Origin: Gliomastix tumulicola
Lineage: Eukaryota; Ascomycota; Sordariomycetes; Hypocreales; Bionectriaceae
Reading direction: 5' to 3'
Assembly (NCBI GenBank): GCA_001599755.1
Contig: BCHX01000002.1
Location: 5,128,330 to 5,192,329 of the forward strand
DNA length: 64,000 bases
The position numbers and the translations under genes are program-made. The number at the start of each line of letters is the position of its first letter. Position 1 is the first letter of the stretch. The notes under the pieces are model-generated. The model ran no database searches. It had not been told where the DNA came from and was given only the letters and a program-made list of their open reading frames with translations. Shown here one piece after another: positions 1 to 9,565 of the stretch.

Positions 1-882
1 CGTCGGCGAGGACACGAGCGCGCATGATGCTCCTCTCGCGGTCTGAGAAGAAGTCCCAGCGCTTGTGGATCGGCTTCGTGTCGGACGGGCTGTGGGGGAG
101 GAAAGCCACGAAAGCGACGAAGACGAGCAACGTGATGGCGCCCTCGACTAGTATCCATTAGCAGGTATTCGCCAAGTTGAAAGAGTGAAGACGCACTTAT
201 GAAGAGCCACTGCCAGCCCGAGAGCCCCATCGTGCCAGCCATTTGGAGGATCCCGGCCGCGATCAGGGACCCCGTCGCCGTGGCCGAGTAGTTTCCAAAG
301 TAGAACACTGCCGTCCTCATAGCCAGCTCGCTTCTCGTGTAGAAGAGCGCCAACATATACTGCCCACCAGGGATATAGCCGCCCTCGAAAACCCCAAGAA
401 GGAAGCGTGTGGCGTAGAAGGAGTGGATGTTGGTGCACCACGCCTGGGTCAGTGCGATGGTGCCCCAGATGAGCATCTGTAGTGTCAGCCAGACGGGCGC
501 TCCGAGGCGCTGTAGGATGAGGTTTGAGGGGATCTCGGCGATGACGATGCCTGCCGACATGAGCTGGTTGCCAAGATTGACGTCATCCGTGGTGATGCCG
601 AGATCGGTGGTCAATGTGTCGGTCAGCGCATTGCCGATGTTACTGCGGTCGAGCTGGAGTACGAAGAAGCCTGCGATCAGGAGAGGCATCAGGTACATAT
701 CAAGCCTGCCAGGGTTAGCGAGACGTCTCCAAGGGTAGTGAGGGCACGTACTTTCTGACCGCAGCGCGGTTCTCTTGGCTGGTGTACTCGACGTCGACGA
801 CGCCATCCTTGACAGAGGTGCGGTTCTCGCCCTTGCCGTCTACAAAGTCTGGACTCTCTCCAACAGTCAGGTTTTTATCCAT
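1..882 (-). CDS. MFS permease, anion:cation symporter (allantoate/nicotinate-like) family, N-terminal part
   Basis: Only the first ~260 residues are present; the gene runs off the left edge (family members are usually ~500 residues). The model is exons 882-752, 705-197 and 147-1, with introns 706-751 and 148-196, both with GT/AG ends and CTAA-like branch points. After a polar N-terminus, exon 2 encodes the first membrane helix with the family signature LQLDRSNIGNAL, then the helix 2-3 loop and the motif FLLGVFEGGYIPG. These are hallmarks of the Dal5/TNA1/phthalate-permease type of fungal MFS proteins, which import organic anions at the plasma membrane. It is divergent from the sulfatase across a 500-bp gap, so uptake of a sulfated or carboxylated compound is a reasonable inference. 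The exact substrate cannot be read from sequence. Confidence 0.85.
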
Positions 883-1043
883 GTTTCACGAGGTGTAGAA
901 GGCTGTGGCTTGCTCGAGCAAGACTGAAAGCGCCGTCTCGTTGATCTCTTATAGATCGACATGGCTATAATCACCACGCATTCGCCATCGATGATCTGAA
1001 TCTCGCCATCGAGCCAGTAGGCCTATCGTGGCTTGCAGTTGCT

Positions 1044-1267
1044 GGAGGTGAGCGAATCTCACAAGTTATCTCGAGGGGTTTGTCCCACGAGTCAGGCTAG
1101 CCGTCGGAGGTGAACTCTGGGACTGGGTCCAAGTGGGCTCGAACGAGTCCAATGACCAACCTCGATAGGCTGATAGTTTCCGCCCTAGTTCTCCACGTTC
1201 GGAGGTGAGCGTCGGTAGTGGGCTTCAGCGGATATATGGCTGGCAGGGTGCAATTCGGAGGTGAGCG
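1044..1267 (+). repeat. Four dispersed copies of GGAGGTGAGCG
   Basis: Copies start at 1044, 1106 (GGAGGTGAAC), 1201 and 1257, all in the same orientation. The last three are preceded by CG or TCG. They lie in the permease-sulfatase promoter gap. They may be binding sites for a regulator or remnants of a local duplication. Confidence 0.6.
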
Positions 1268-1276
1268 ATGGTCCGA

Positions 1277-1311
1277 TCCAGGGTCCAGGGTCCAGTGTCC
1301 AGGTGTCCAGG
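1277..1311 (+). repeat. Short tandem array of TCCAGGG-like heptamers
   Basis: TCCA begins at 1277, 1284, 1291, 1298 and 1306, so the period is 7, 7, 7, 8. The array lies ~75 bp upstream of the sulfatase start, in the probable 5' leader or core promoter. Confidence 0.7.
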
Positions 1312-1382
1312 CGTGTATTTCTTCTCGCATTTACTTCCGAGTGCTTGTTATCTTTCTGCTTGTCAAACAACACCGAACCGCA

Positions 1383-2726
1383 ATGTCGCGTAACCCTAAC
1401 CGTCCAAACATTGTGCTCGTCCTCGCCGACAACCTTGGCTGGGGCGAGCTGGGCTGCTATGGCGGCGGAATCCTTCGCGGCGCCGCCACGCCCAGGATCG
1501 ACAAGCTTGCAGCTGAGGGCCTGCTCTTGCACAACTTCAATGTCGAGAGTGATTGCGTGCCAACGCGATCTGCACTCATGACCGGCCGCCACCCCATCCG
1601 CACGGGCTGTCGTCAATCTGTTCCCGCCGGATTCCCTCAGGGCTTGACGCCTTGGGAGAGAACACTGGCGGAATGCCTCAAAGACAACGGCTACACCACT
1701 GCCCACCACGGCAAGTGGCACCTTGGAGATGTCCCCGGGCGCTACCCTTCCGACAGGGGCTTCGACGAGTGGTTCGGGATCCCGAGGACCACGGACGAAA
1801 CGCAGTTCACTTCGGCCCTCGGATACACACCCGATGTGGCTGAGCTGCCATATATCATGAAGGGCGTGGCGGGTGACAAGTCAGAGAATGTCTGTGTGTA
1901 CGACCTCGAAAAGAGGAGGGAGATTGACGAGATGCTTGTCGAGAGGTCGAAAGACTGGCTGTCGAGACAGGTGGCTGCCGAGAGCCCGTTCTTCCTGTAC
2001 CATCCCCTCGTACACTTGCACTTCCCAACTCTGCCGCACAAGGACTTCTCCGGGACGACGAAGCAGGGCGACTTTGCGGACTCGATGGCCGAAATGGACT
2101 TCCGTGTCGGGCAAATCATCGACCACATAGACAGTCTGGGCATCAAGGACAATACTGTCTTCATCTTCGCTTCGGACAATGGGCCCGAGTTCAGGGAGCC
2201 GTACCGCGGCACGGCTGGCCCCTGGTCGGGAACGTACCACACCGCGATGGAGGGCAGTCTCCGGGTGCCATTCATCATCCGGTGGCCTGGCCGTGTTCCG
2301 ACAAACGTCACCTCCAACGAGATGGTCCATGTCACCGACGTATTCACGACCATCCTCTCCATGACGGCGACAGTTGTGCCTTCTGACCGCCCAATCGACG
2401 GCATTGACCAGACCCGGTTCTTCCTCGACCCAAAAGGGACCAATTCTGAGAGGGAAGGCTTCACCTTCTATCTGAAAGACGAGCTGCGCGCCATCAAGTG
2501 GCGGGACTGGAAGCTGCATCTGGTGTGGGAGCCCAAGGTGAACCAGTCCTCGGGGAAGCTCGAGTCGCCGTTTCTGTTTAACGTTGTGAGAGATCCTAAG
2601 GAGGAGTCGGATGTCATGGCGTTCAACACTTGGGTCCTGCAGCCGATGCTCAAGCTGAGGACGGCCTTTGAGAAGAGCCTTCGGTCTGACCCTGCACCGC
2701 CTGACCCTCTGAAGAATATTTGTTAG
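1383..2726 (+). CDS. Sulfatase (arylsulfatase-like, alkaline-phosphatase superfamily)
   Basis: The 447-residue intronless protein should hydrolyse sulfate esters. The start at 1383 (MSRNPNRPNIV) is chosen because the family begins almost directly with the PNI-hydrophobic strand; the open frame extends upstream without homology. The active-site signature is C58-V-P-T-R, in which the cysteine would be converted to formylglycine. Other motifs are AHHGKWHLG and FASDNGPE. The first metal motif reads L-A-D16-N17-L-G rather than the usual DD; a DN pair is, to my knowledge, found in a subgroup with the adjoining GELGCYGGG text, so it is probably not inactivating. No signal peptide is visible, which suggests an intracellular enzyme acting after uptake. 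It ends 22 bp from the convergent regulator gene. Confidence 0.9.
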   Translation: MSRNPNRPNIVLVLADNLGWGELGCYGGGILRGAATPRIDKLAAEGLLLHNFNVESDCVPTRSALMTGRHPIRTGCRQSVPAGFPQGLTPWERTLAECLKDNGYTTAHHGKWHLGDVPGRYPSDRGFDEWFGIPRTTDETQFTSALGYTPDVAELPYIMKGVAGDKSENVCVYDLEKRREIDEMLVERSKDWLSRQVAAESPFFLYHPLVHLHFPTLPHKDFSGTTKQGDFADSMAEMDFRVGQIIDHIDSLGIKDNTVFIFASDNGPEFREPYRGTAGPWSGTYHTAMEGSLRVPFIIRWPGRVPTNVTSNEMVHVTDVFTTILSMTATVVPSDRPIDGIDQTRFFLDPKGTNSEREGFTFYLKDELRAIKWRDWKLHLVWEPKVNQSSGKLESPFLFNVVRDPKEESDVMAFNTWVLQPMLKLRTAFEKSLRSDPAPPDPLKNIC

Positions 2727-2748
2727 AATAGTAATGTGATTTGAGTGA

Positions 2749-4641
2749 TTAGCTATCCTGCAGTGGCGTTCCAAATCCCCAGGACATTGTATTGAGAACT
2801 GAAGCCGGTAGATTCCCTTCATAGCCCGTTGAGATGAGGTCGAATAAAGAGCGTTGATCCCCTAGACTGGGGCCAACCGGCGATCCATGGCTGAGCGTAG
2901 TCGCGACAACAGCATCGAATACATCTCGATAAGCCTTGCCCGGCGGGTACCTCTCGACCATTCCCCAGATGATGGAGGAGCACGAGTGCAGCAGACTCTT
3001 CAGGTCACGAGGGCCAAAGTCCAGTCCAGCACGCTCACACGCGGCCCTAATGCAATAGACGACTGCCATGCCACTCCGGAACAGATTGTGAACGGTCCGC
3101 CAGTAGAAACGTAGGCGACCGCTCCGAAAGGCCGTCCTGTAGGCCTCGATACTGTCGGATGCATGCTCTGCTAATATCTCAAGGTCTCGGTCGGAGGAGA
3201 CGGGAAGCAGTGAGGACGGATAGTAAAGCAGGGTGACAGTGTTGGCAAAGTGACCGTCAAAGATCTCGGGTGGAGCGAACTGGCTTGAATGATCGAGGGC
3301 AAACGATGGAATGGACGCTCGCCATCGTGCCAGTCGGTTATGTATGTCGGCCCTCCAGGTCACACCATCGAAGCCTCCAGCATGAGTGTAGTTGAGGGTG
3401 GTATATATATCGGACTCGAACTGGCGGACTTTGATCTGATGCAGCGCTAGCAGGCGCCTCGGTTCATCCTCTGTCGCGGTGGGTAGAGGAGTCTTGATGG
3501 CTCCGTCGGGGATCGAAAACGGGCGGCCAATTATGACGCAAAGATTGCGCTCTAGCACGTACGTTGACCAGAATAGCCACCGTCGTGCATTGGTCTGATC
3601 TGATGTGCAGCTTGTGGTCTGTCTCTCCTCATGCAGGCCCAGCTCCACGACGAGTCTCGTCGCCAGTCCGATAAAGTGCCAGGCGGCTGTCAAATTGGCG
3701 CAGAAGCAGCAGTGCTGGATGATGAGCAGGAGGTTCGTGACATGGTCTGCGTCACCGGTGAGGATCAGGTCGGCGTGCTGTGATAAAGTGCGCATCCCGG
3801 CGGCAAAGTAGCCCTCTGATCTTGATATCGGTACCGAGGCGTCGCTCCTGTTGAGTAGCAAGACGGCTGTTCCGAATATGATGAACGCCCTGAACTTTGC
3901 GTTGGCCAAGGGTTTGGACGGCTCCGCCTCCCCGGCGTCGTATAGCGGCGCAATCATGTCGAGAAAGTCGCTCTCAGACGACAGGATGGGTGAAAAGAAG
4001 TCGCAGTGCTCAAAATAGGTGTGGATCAGCCTCGAGGCGGCTTCCATCGGAGGAATACTGGCCCGCGTCTCGTACGGCAGATCGTGGAGCAAGGCGTGAT
4101 GCGATGCACCCTCGTTGCGCAGGGTCCGTGAGACGGGGTCTGCAAGCAGTGAGCTAAGCAGTGATAGTCCGTTCTTGTTGACGAGGGACTGCGCGAAGGG
4201 GTCCGCTGGCAGGGCGCCGCGAGCAAGATCACTCGTAAAGTCATGGGGTGCGTCGTCCTGCGCGTCGTATGCCATCACATCCGCTCCATCGACCGTTGCG
4301 TCCCGTGGCGAGAACCAAGCCGTTTCATCGGCATTCGGGATGCCGTGCGCGATGAGCTGAGTCTCGAGGTAAGCGACGCGATCCTCAAGGCTCTTCATGT
4401 AGCTGTGCGCCTGTTAGCCTGGGTCCGCTGCTTGACATCGATGTGTGGCCGACCTTCGCGGGGCTACCCTTCCGTCAATGTCCGTGCTCACGCACTCGGC
4501 GCCGCTCCGCTCGCAGTTCGAGCAGGCGGGCAGCTTCTGGTCGCAGCGCTGTTTGCGAGAGCGACAGCGGGTGCATGCCGTGACGTTGGCCCGGCGGACG
4601 TGCGACCGACGGCCATCGCGCGGGATCTCAGGGGTAGACAT
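2749..4641 (-). CDS. Zn2Cys6 transcription factor with fungal-specific middle domain
   Basis: Two exons (4641-4454 and 4402-2749, intron 4403-4453) give 613 residues. The N-terminal zinc cluster has Cys 23, 26, 33, 40, 43 and 50, exactly CX2CX6CX6CX2CX6C, followed after the intron by the dimerisation helix SYMKSLEDRVAYLETQL. The alternative donor at 4467 breaks the phase, whereas the donor at 4453 restores the usual PRSYM-LEDRV junction. The rest fits a fungal-specific transcription factor domain (ARRWLFWSTYVLERNLCVIIG is the typical mid-domain block). It is tail-to-tail with the sulfatase and in the same small cluster as the permease, so pathway-specific control of these genes is inferred; nothing in the sequence proves it. 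Confidence 0.9.
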
Positions 4642-5229
4642 GGCCGAGGCAGGCTGGTTGGCATCTGGAGCGACTAAGTCTTCACGATGAGTCTGGCTGG
4701 TGGCGTGTCTTCTCGTCTTTCTTGGGTATCCGACGTGCCTAATGGGATTGAGGTGGAAAGATGTCGATGGTGAAAGAAGACGATGGAGTTTGTCGTTGGG
4801 AAGGCGCGGACCGAAGCAAATGTTGTCCGTCTAGACAAATTCGGCAAGCGCGAGTGTGTCATTTACAAGTTGGCAAGAGGGGGTGAAATTGGGTGGAGCA
4901 GACACAGGAAGGGGGTCAATATTTATACTGGCAGAGCCGCTAATCATCACTTTTGTCCACCTGCTGTACATCAGGGCGGGCATCCTGGGCGTGGGAACCA
5001 GTAGTACCAAGGGACCCGAGCAATGGCAGAAGATATTGGTTCGAGATGGGTTGCAAGAGCTACTCAACGGGCATTTTCGGACATTGTTCTTGGCTTCGAG
5101 CTGACAGAAGGGGTTGTATTGACAGCCGAAGTGCTGCCAGAAAAAGAGACAAAAGAAAGCAGTTGCATGATAAGGAGCGTGTTTCCACAGTCATCATCAG
5201 CATATTCATCTTGCCCAATACCATCCAGC
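4642..5229. other. Intergenic region, regulator promoter and GH32 fusion 3' end
   Basis: This 588-bp gap holds the promoter of the leftward regulator (start 4641) and the 3' flank of the GH32 fusion gene. I see no gene in it; short open frames on both strands lack family similarity. Confidence 0.5.
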
Positions 5230-8200
5230 TCAAAGGAGGACCTCCCACGCCTCCACCGACCCCAAAGCCACGCTTCCCCCAGACACCTCCAGAGACACAC
5301 CATCAGCGGCCACATCCGGAAAGATCAAATTCGAAATAACCGCCTCCCCTTGCCCCCCAAAGACCTCAAGAGAGCACACATCAACCAAGACGCGCAACTG
5401 CACCTCCCCATTCGCACCAGGCTGCACAGTAGCGGTGTGAACGCCGCCAGCTGCGGAATCATACGAGATATTCCCACTGCTGTTCCGATCAACTGAGAGT
5501 TGTTGAGAGCTCTGCACATACCTGATGACAGTCTGTTGAGAGCCCGCCTTCCGAACAGCGAGAGAGAGCGTAGAGCCAGGGGAAGGGGTGAAGGTCATTT
5601 TGATATCGAGTGTGCGGGAATGGACGTTGGTAAGCAGTGACTGTCCAGGGGCAATGCTTTGATTCGCGATATTGGCAGCGAGCCACCGATGCGTGGCGAG
5701 CTCATTCACGGGCAGTTGCAGGAACTGCAGCTTGCCGTTACGCTGTTGAAGCTCCAGCGTGCGAGGGAACGAGAGCATTCCCTTCCAGGTGTTGGTTGGA
5801 GGATTTCCACCGTAACTATTCATCACGGAGGCGAGAATCCTCCGTCCGTCCGAAGAAGGGACGTTTTCCCAGATGAGGGCCCCGTCAAAGTCGCGGCCGT
5901 AGTCGAGCCAGAATGCACTGGGGTCGACGGGGTCTGCTGTGAAGACGGCGCCGTCGAAAGAGCCCGTAAGTGCGAAGACGCCATTGCCACCGGCAGGCGA
6001 CCCAGTAGCAGGAGTGATGATCATAACCCACTTCTTCTGTGTCGTGCCCTTGACGGGGAGTTCGAAAAAGTCCGGCACCTCCCACCCGTTGATTCCGCCG
6101 GGTAGGTTTGGAATGTTGCTAGCCGTAAAGTCGCTTCTCCAGGTCCAAGCCAGTGCATCGCTTGATGTCCAGATAGTAACTTTATTCTGGCCGCCGTGGG
6201 CAAGAATCATGACCCATCTGCTCGAGGGAGTATGGTAGAAGACTTTCGGATCTCGGATTTCCAGACCCTTGGTGACATCATGGGGCTCCTCTTGAGCTTT
6301 CGAGATTATCGGATTGCCTGCGTATTTGATCCATGTGACGCCCTGGTCGAGACTATATGCCAGCCGCTGATCCTGCACCCCGGTCGAGGGGAAGTAACCG
6401 GTATAGAATGCAAGATATGGTGGATTCGATGACGATCCCAGTCCCGAAAGATTCTGTGCGTCGAAATACGCGGTTCCGGTGAATGCTTGGATGCCATCTG
6501 CACTGGAGATTGCAACTGGTTTGTGAGTCCAGGATACCAGATCCGTGCTAGTTGCGTGGCCCCAACTAAGGTTCCCCCAGAAGTTGCCTGTAGGATTATG
6601 TTGGAAGAACAGGTGCCATGTAGGCCCGATTTTGATAAGACCGTTAGGTTCATTCATCCAATTCTCGTCTGGCACGAAGTGGAAAACGGGGCGGAAGTCG
6701 ACGGGAACAGTGGCGGAAGGGCGGGTGGTGGTTATGCTTGTGGTGGTCGTGCTGACTGTGGTGCTGACTGTGGTGCTGACTTTCGTACTGAGAGTAGTAC
6801 TGACCGTCGTGCTGAGAGTAGAACTTGTCGAGCTAACGCGGGTCGTGCTCGCGCTCGTGGTCGTCGTGCTAGTGGTGGGCGTATCGAAAGCAGACCCCAG
6901 CTTCTTTGCATCAATCGTTACCCCGCTAGTGCTTCCTCCAGTCGAGAAAAGCAAGACACCAATGCCTGTATCCTGGGGGAAGATCTGCGCCGACAAGGTG
7001 ACCTCGCCTTCGCCGCCAAAGACCTCAACCGAAGAGGAATCGAGCAGGATACGCATCGTGACCTTGCCATCGCTGCCAGGCGCCAGCGGCGCGTAATACG
7101 TATTGGAGAATGTCCCGTCAAAGCCGACATTTCCAGACTTGGTTCGATCGACAAACATCCTCTTTGTGCCGAAGTCGTACCCGATCCGTGTCTGCTGGGC
7201 CAGGTCAGAGGTTGCCCTGAGGAGGACGCCGAACTGAGATGAGGATGCCGAGTTCCGGTCAGAGAATTTGATTGTGATGTCGAGGGTCTTCCCGGAGAGC
7301 GGAATGAGCTGGCTCCCTTCGCCCACGGTGTTCAGAGTATTGGAATACGTTCCCGTCTGGAGAGCGGCCCAGTTGGCGGCAGGTTGCTGGATGAGTGTTG
7401 GCCATCCGTTGATGGTCTTGAGTGACAGCTTCCGCGCGATCGACAACATGCTGCGCCATGGCGAGGTAGGAATATTGCTCGCGTACTGCCAGTTGTTCAT
7501 CCAGGCAATGTTGGTGCGGCTTGCAGAAGGCAGCCCGTTGAACGGCGCCGCAGCATAGTAGTCGGGGCCCCAGTCCATCCAGTTGGTCCCTCGCGGCTCG
7601 GCCGATACATCCGAAAAGGAGATCTCATCCACCAGGATATGTCCCCAGCCCGTCGTACTGAGATCCACGATCTCGATGACGGCGCTCTGGCCGACCAAAG
7701 ATGTAACGTCCCAGCTCTTGGGCACGAGCTGTTCGCTATCACTGCCCGTGGCGGTGCGGACAACCTGGCCGCCGACCTTGAGGTTGATGCATTCCACGCC
7801 CGGGGCGTTCCCGCCACCAATGTAGAAGTTGACCTGCTTCTTGGTGATTGTGAAGGTGGGCGAGACGAGGGTCCCAGTCGTCGCATCGCCATTGTAGAAG
7901 GTGTTGACGAAGCCTCCCCGATACCCAGACACAACCTGCTGTCCCGGCAGCGTGCCCTGGGCCGGACTCTTGCCCACCAGATCTCCAGTAGCGGTCCATC
8001 CGCGACTCGCAAAAGTACTGGTCCCGTTGAAATCAAAAACACCATCACTACCGGGCGGGGGAGGGGTAGCATCGCCAGTAAAGGTAATGTCGTCAACGAG
8101 TATATGTCCCCAACCGCCCGTTTGCTGATCCACAATCTCAATGACGGCCGTTTGGCCCATGAACTCCGTGACATCCCAAGTCTGCGGGAGGAGTCTCTCC

Positions 8201-9565
8201 TCGTTGCGGCCTGTAGCCGTACGCACAGCCTGGCTCTGCCCTTGAATTTTCAAGTTGATGCATTCCGCGCCTAGTGCATTGCCGCCGCCGATGAGGAAGT
8301 TGATGAGCGGCCGGGTGATGGTGAAGGGCGGCGAGGTGAGCATGCCGGTGGTCGAGTCTCCGTTTAGGAAAGTATTCACGAGGCGCGTGCCAGTATATCC
8401 AGAGACGGTCTGCTGTCCGGACAGAGTCCCCGCGGCCGGTGCAGCCCCGACCAATCCCCCTGTGGCAACCCAGCCGCGAGACGCGAAATCGGCAGTGCCC
8501 TCGAAGTCTTGGAATGTAACATTTCCAGTTGGGTAGGCGGTGGATGATGTCTGGGTACTAGTACTCTGTGTGGATGTCGCCGCGGCTGTGGAGGTTGACG
8601 ACGGAGGCAGAGTGTTGGAGTCCGCGACGAATGCTGTGCCGTTGAAACTGCCGACGATGTACTGCGTTCCCGAGCCAACAACTCCAGGTGGTCCGCCGGG
8701 GTTGAGTCCAATCTGCGCAACCCACTTGGTCTTGGCTTCGTTTCCGTCGAGGGCAAGCGGGAAGATGCTGGGACACTCCCAGACGCCCCCAACTGCGTTC
8801 ATTGGGCCGAACTCACTGGCGTAAGTCCACTCCTTCAGGTTGGGCGAGGTGTAAATGAGCAGCTTGTGCAGTTGGGCCAGCGAGATGACTGAGATCCATT
8901 TCTGGGTCGGCTCGTGCCAGAACACAAAGGGGTCTCGGAAGTCACGCCACTGATCCGCGTAGGGCGATGGCGGGTTCAGGATGACGGGGTTGGCGGCATC
9001 GTAAGTTGTCCAGGTTGTGCCTTCGTCAAGGCTGTACGCGATCGATTGAGCTTGCTGTCCACCATTGACTGACTTGCCGCTGGGTAGACTGCGTGACCCA
9101 GGATACTAAGCAGCAGAAGATGTTAGAGGTAGCCAGCATGATTAGCCAGGAGTTCATAGCACTTACGTAGGAGGTGTACATTGCTACAAATGGAACTATT
9201 CCATTTGCACCAAAACCACTTGTATTCTCAGTATCGGCGACAGCTGAACCGGAGAAGAACATCTCAGAGATGTTATCGGGGTAGCCACGGGCGAGTAGGG
9301 CGACAGGTTGGTGCTTCCAGTAGGTCAGGTCGGTACTAGTAGCGTGACCCCATGACATAGCTCCCCAGGTGTTTCCTCCAGGGTTATACTGGTAGTAAAG
9401 ATGATAGACGCCGTTGTGGTAGAGAAGACCGTTGGGATCATTCATCCAGTTCTTAGCCGGTGTAAAGTGATATTGGGGTCTGTAGAGCTCATTGTAGGTT
9501 TGCGCGCCGACTGCCTGCAAAAGCGAGAGCGCGAGAAGGAGGACAGAGGCCAAGAAGGATGCCAT
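5230..9565 (-). CDS. Double-headed GH32 fusion: exo-inulinase/levanase with two nested modules, linked to endo-inulinase
   Basis: Two exons (9565-9167 and 9105-5230; intron 9106-9166, phase 0) encode 1,424 residues. A signal peptide (cut near VGA|QTYN) is followed by an exo-type GH32 with nucleophile D43 (WMNDPNG), stabiliser D191 (FRDP) and acid/base E243 (WECPS). At about residue 295 the five-bladed propeller is interrupted by a Ser/Thr stretch and two similar ~150-residue modules (327-478 and 487-633). It resumes at TNWMDWGPDYYA and ends with the C-terminal beta-sandwich near 873. A Thr/Ser linker (874-932) leads to a complete endo-inulinase-type GH32 with nucleophile E952 (WMNEPNG), D1085 (RDPKVF) and E1142 (GWEVPDFF). 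Ordinary fungal GH32 enzymes are ~520-540 residues, so this is a two-enzyme fusion, presumably secreted and able to make both internal and terminal cuts in fructans. The frame is open throughout exon 2 with no stop, arguing against an assembly artefact. Confidence 0.93.
6709..6885 (-). repeat. Low-complexity Thr/Ser linker between the two GH32 enzymes
   Basis: The linker codes for ~59 residues almost entirely Thr, Ser and Val, with repeated STTVSTT units produced by a 12-bp period (GTGCTGACTGTG-like on the + strand, 6745-6830). Such O-glycosylated linkers commonly join modules in secreted fungal enzymes. The short repeat could also change length by slippage. Confidence 0.85.
7606..8046 (-). 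other. Second inserted beta-sandwich-like module (protein residues ~487-633)
   Basis: The module runs from VFDFNGTSTFASRGW to GWGHILVDEISF and matches the first over its whole length (GQQ-VSGY, VNTF-NGD-TTG, INFLIGGG versus VNFYIGGG, WDVT, AVIEIVD). It is a tandem duplication inside the catalytic domain, separated from the first copy by a Pro-rich spacer (GDATPPPPGSDG). Confidence 0.75.
8071..8526 (-). other. First inserted beta-sandwich-like module (protein residues ~327-478)
   Basis: The module runs from TFQDFEGTADFASRGW to GGWGHILVDDITF. Similar modules, to my knowledge, occur inside bacterial GH32 levanases, where a carbohydrate-binding role is assumed. It lies between the propeller text YIVGSFNGTAF and NWMDWGPDYYA; the same junction in the paralogue at 16.1-17.8 kb has no insert. 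Binding function is inferred, not shown. Confidence 0.75.

Larger units (their letters stand above)
883..1382. promoter_or_regulatory. Divergent intergenic region between permease and sulfatase
   Basis: This 500-bp gap separates two divergently transcribed genes and should hold both promoters. No convincing TATA box is visible. It contains four near-identical copies of GGAGGTGAGCG (the second ends GAAC) and a short tandem array of TCCA units, listed separately. Confidence 0.5.

Noticed and set aside
1881..2822. 313-codon frame antisense to the sulfatase
   Set aside because: The sense frame has the sulfatase signature. This frame has no motif and overlaps the regulator's 3' end.
5030..5060. 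GGTTCGAGA resembling a tRNA B box
   Set aside because: There is no A box at the right distance and no cloverleaf arms; I found no tRNA in the window.
5230..9565. The GH32 fusion as an assembly or annotation artefact
   Set aside because: Exon 2 is open for 1,291 codons through exo module, inserts, linker and endo module with no stop or frameshift, and only the endo half lacks a signal peptide, as a true fusion should.
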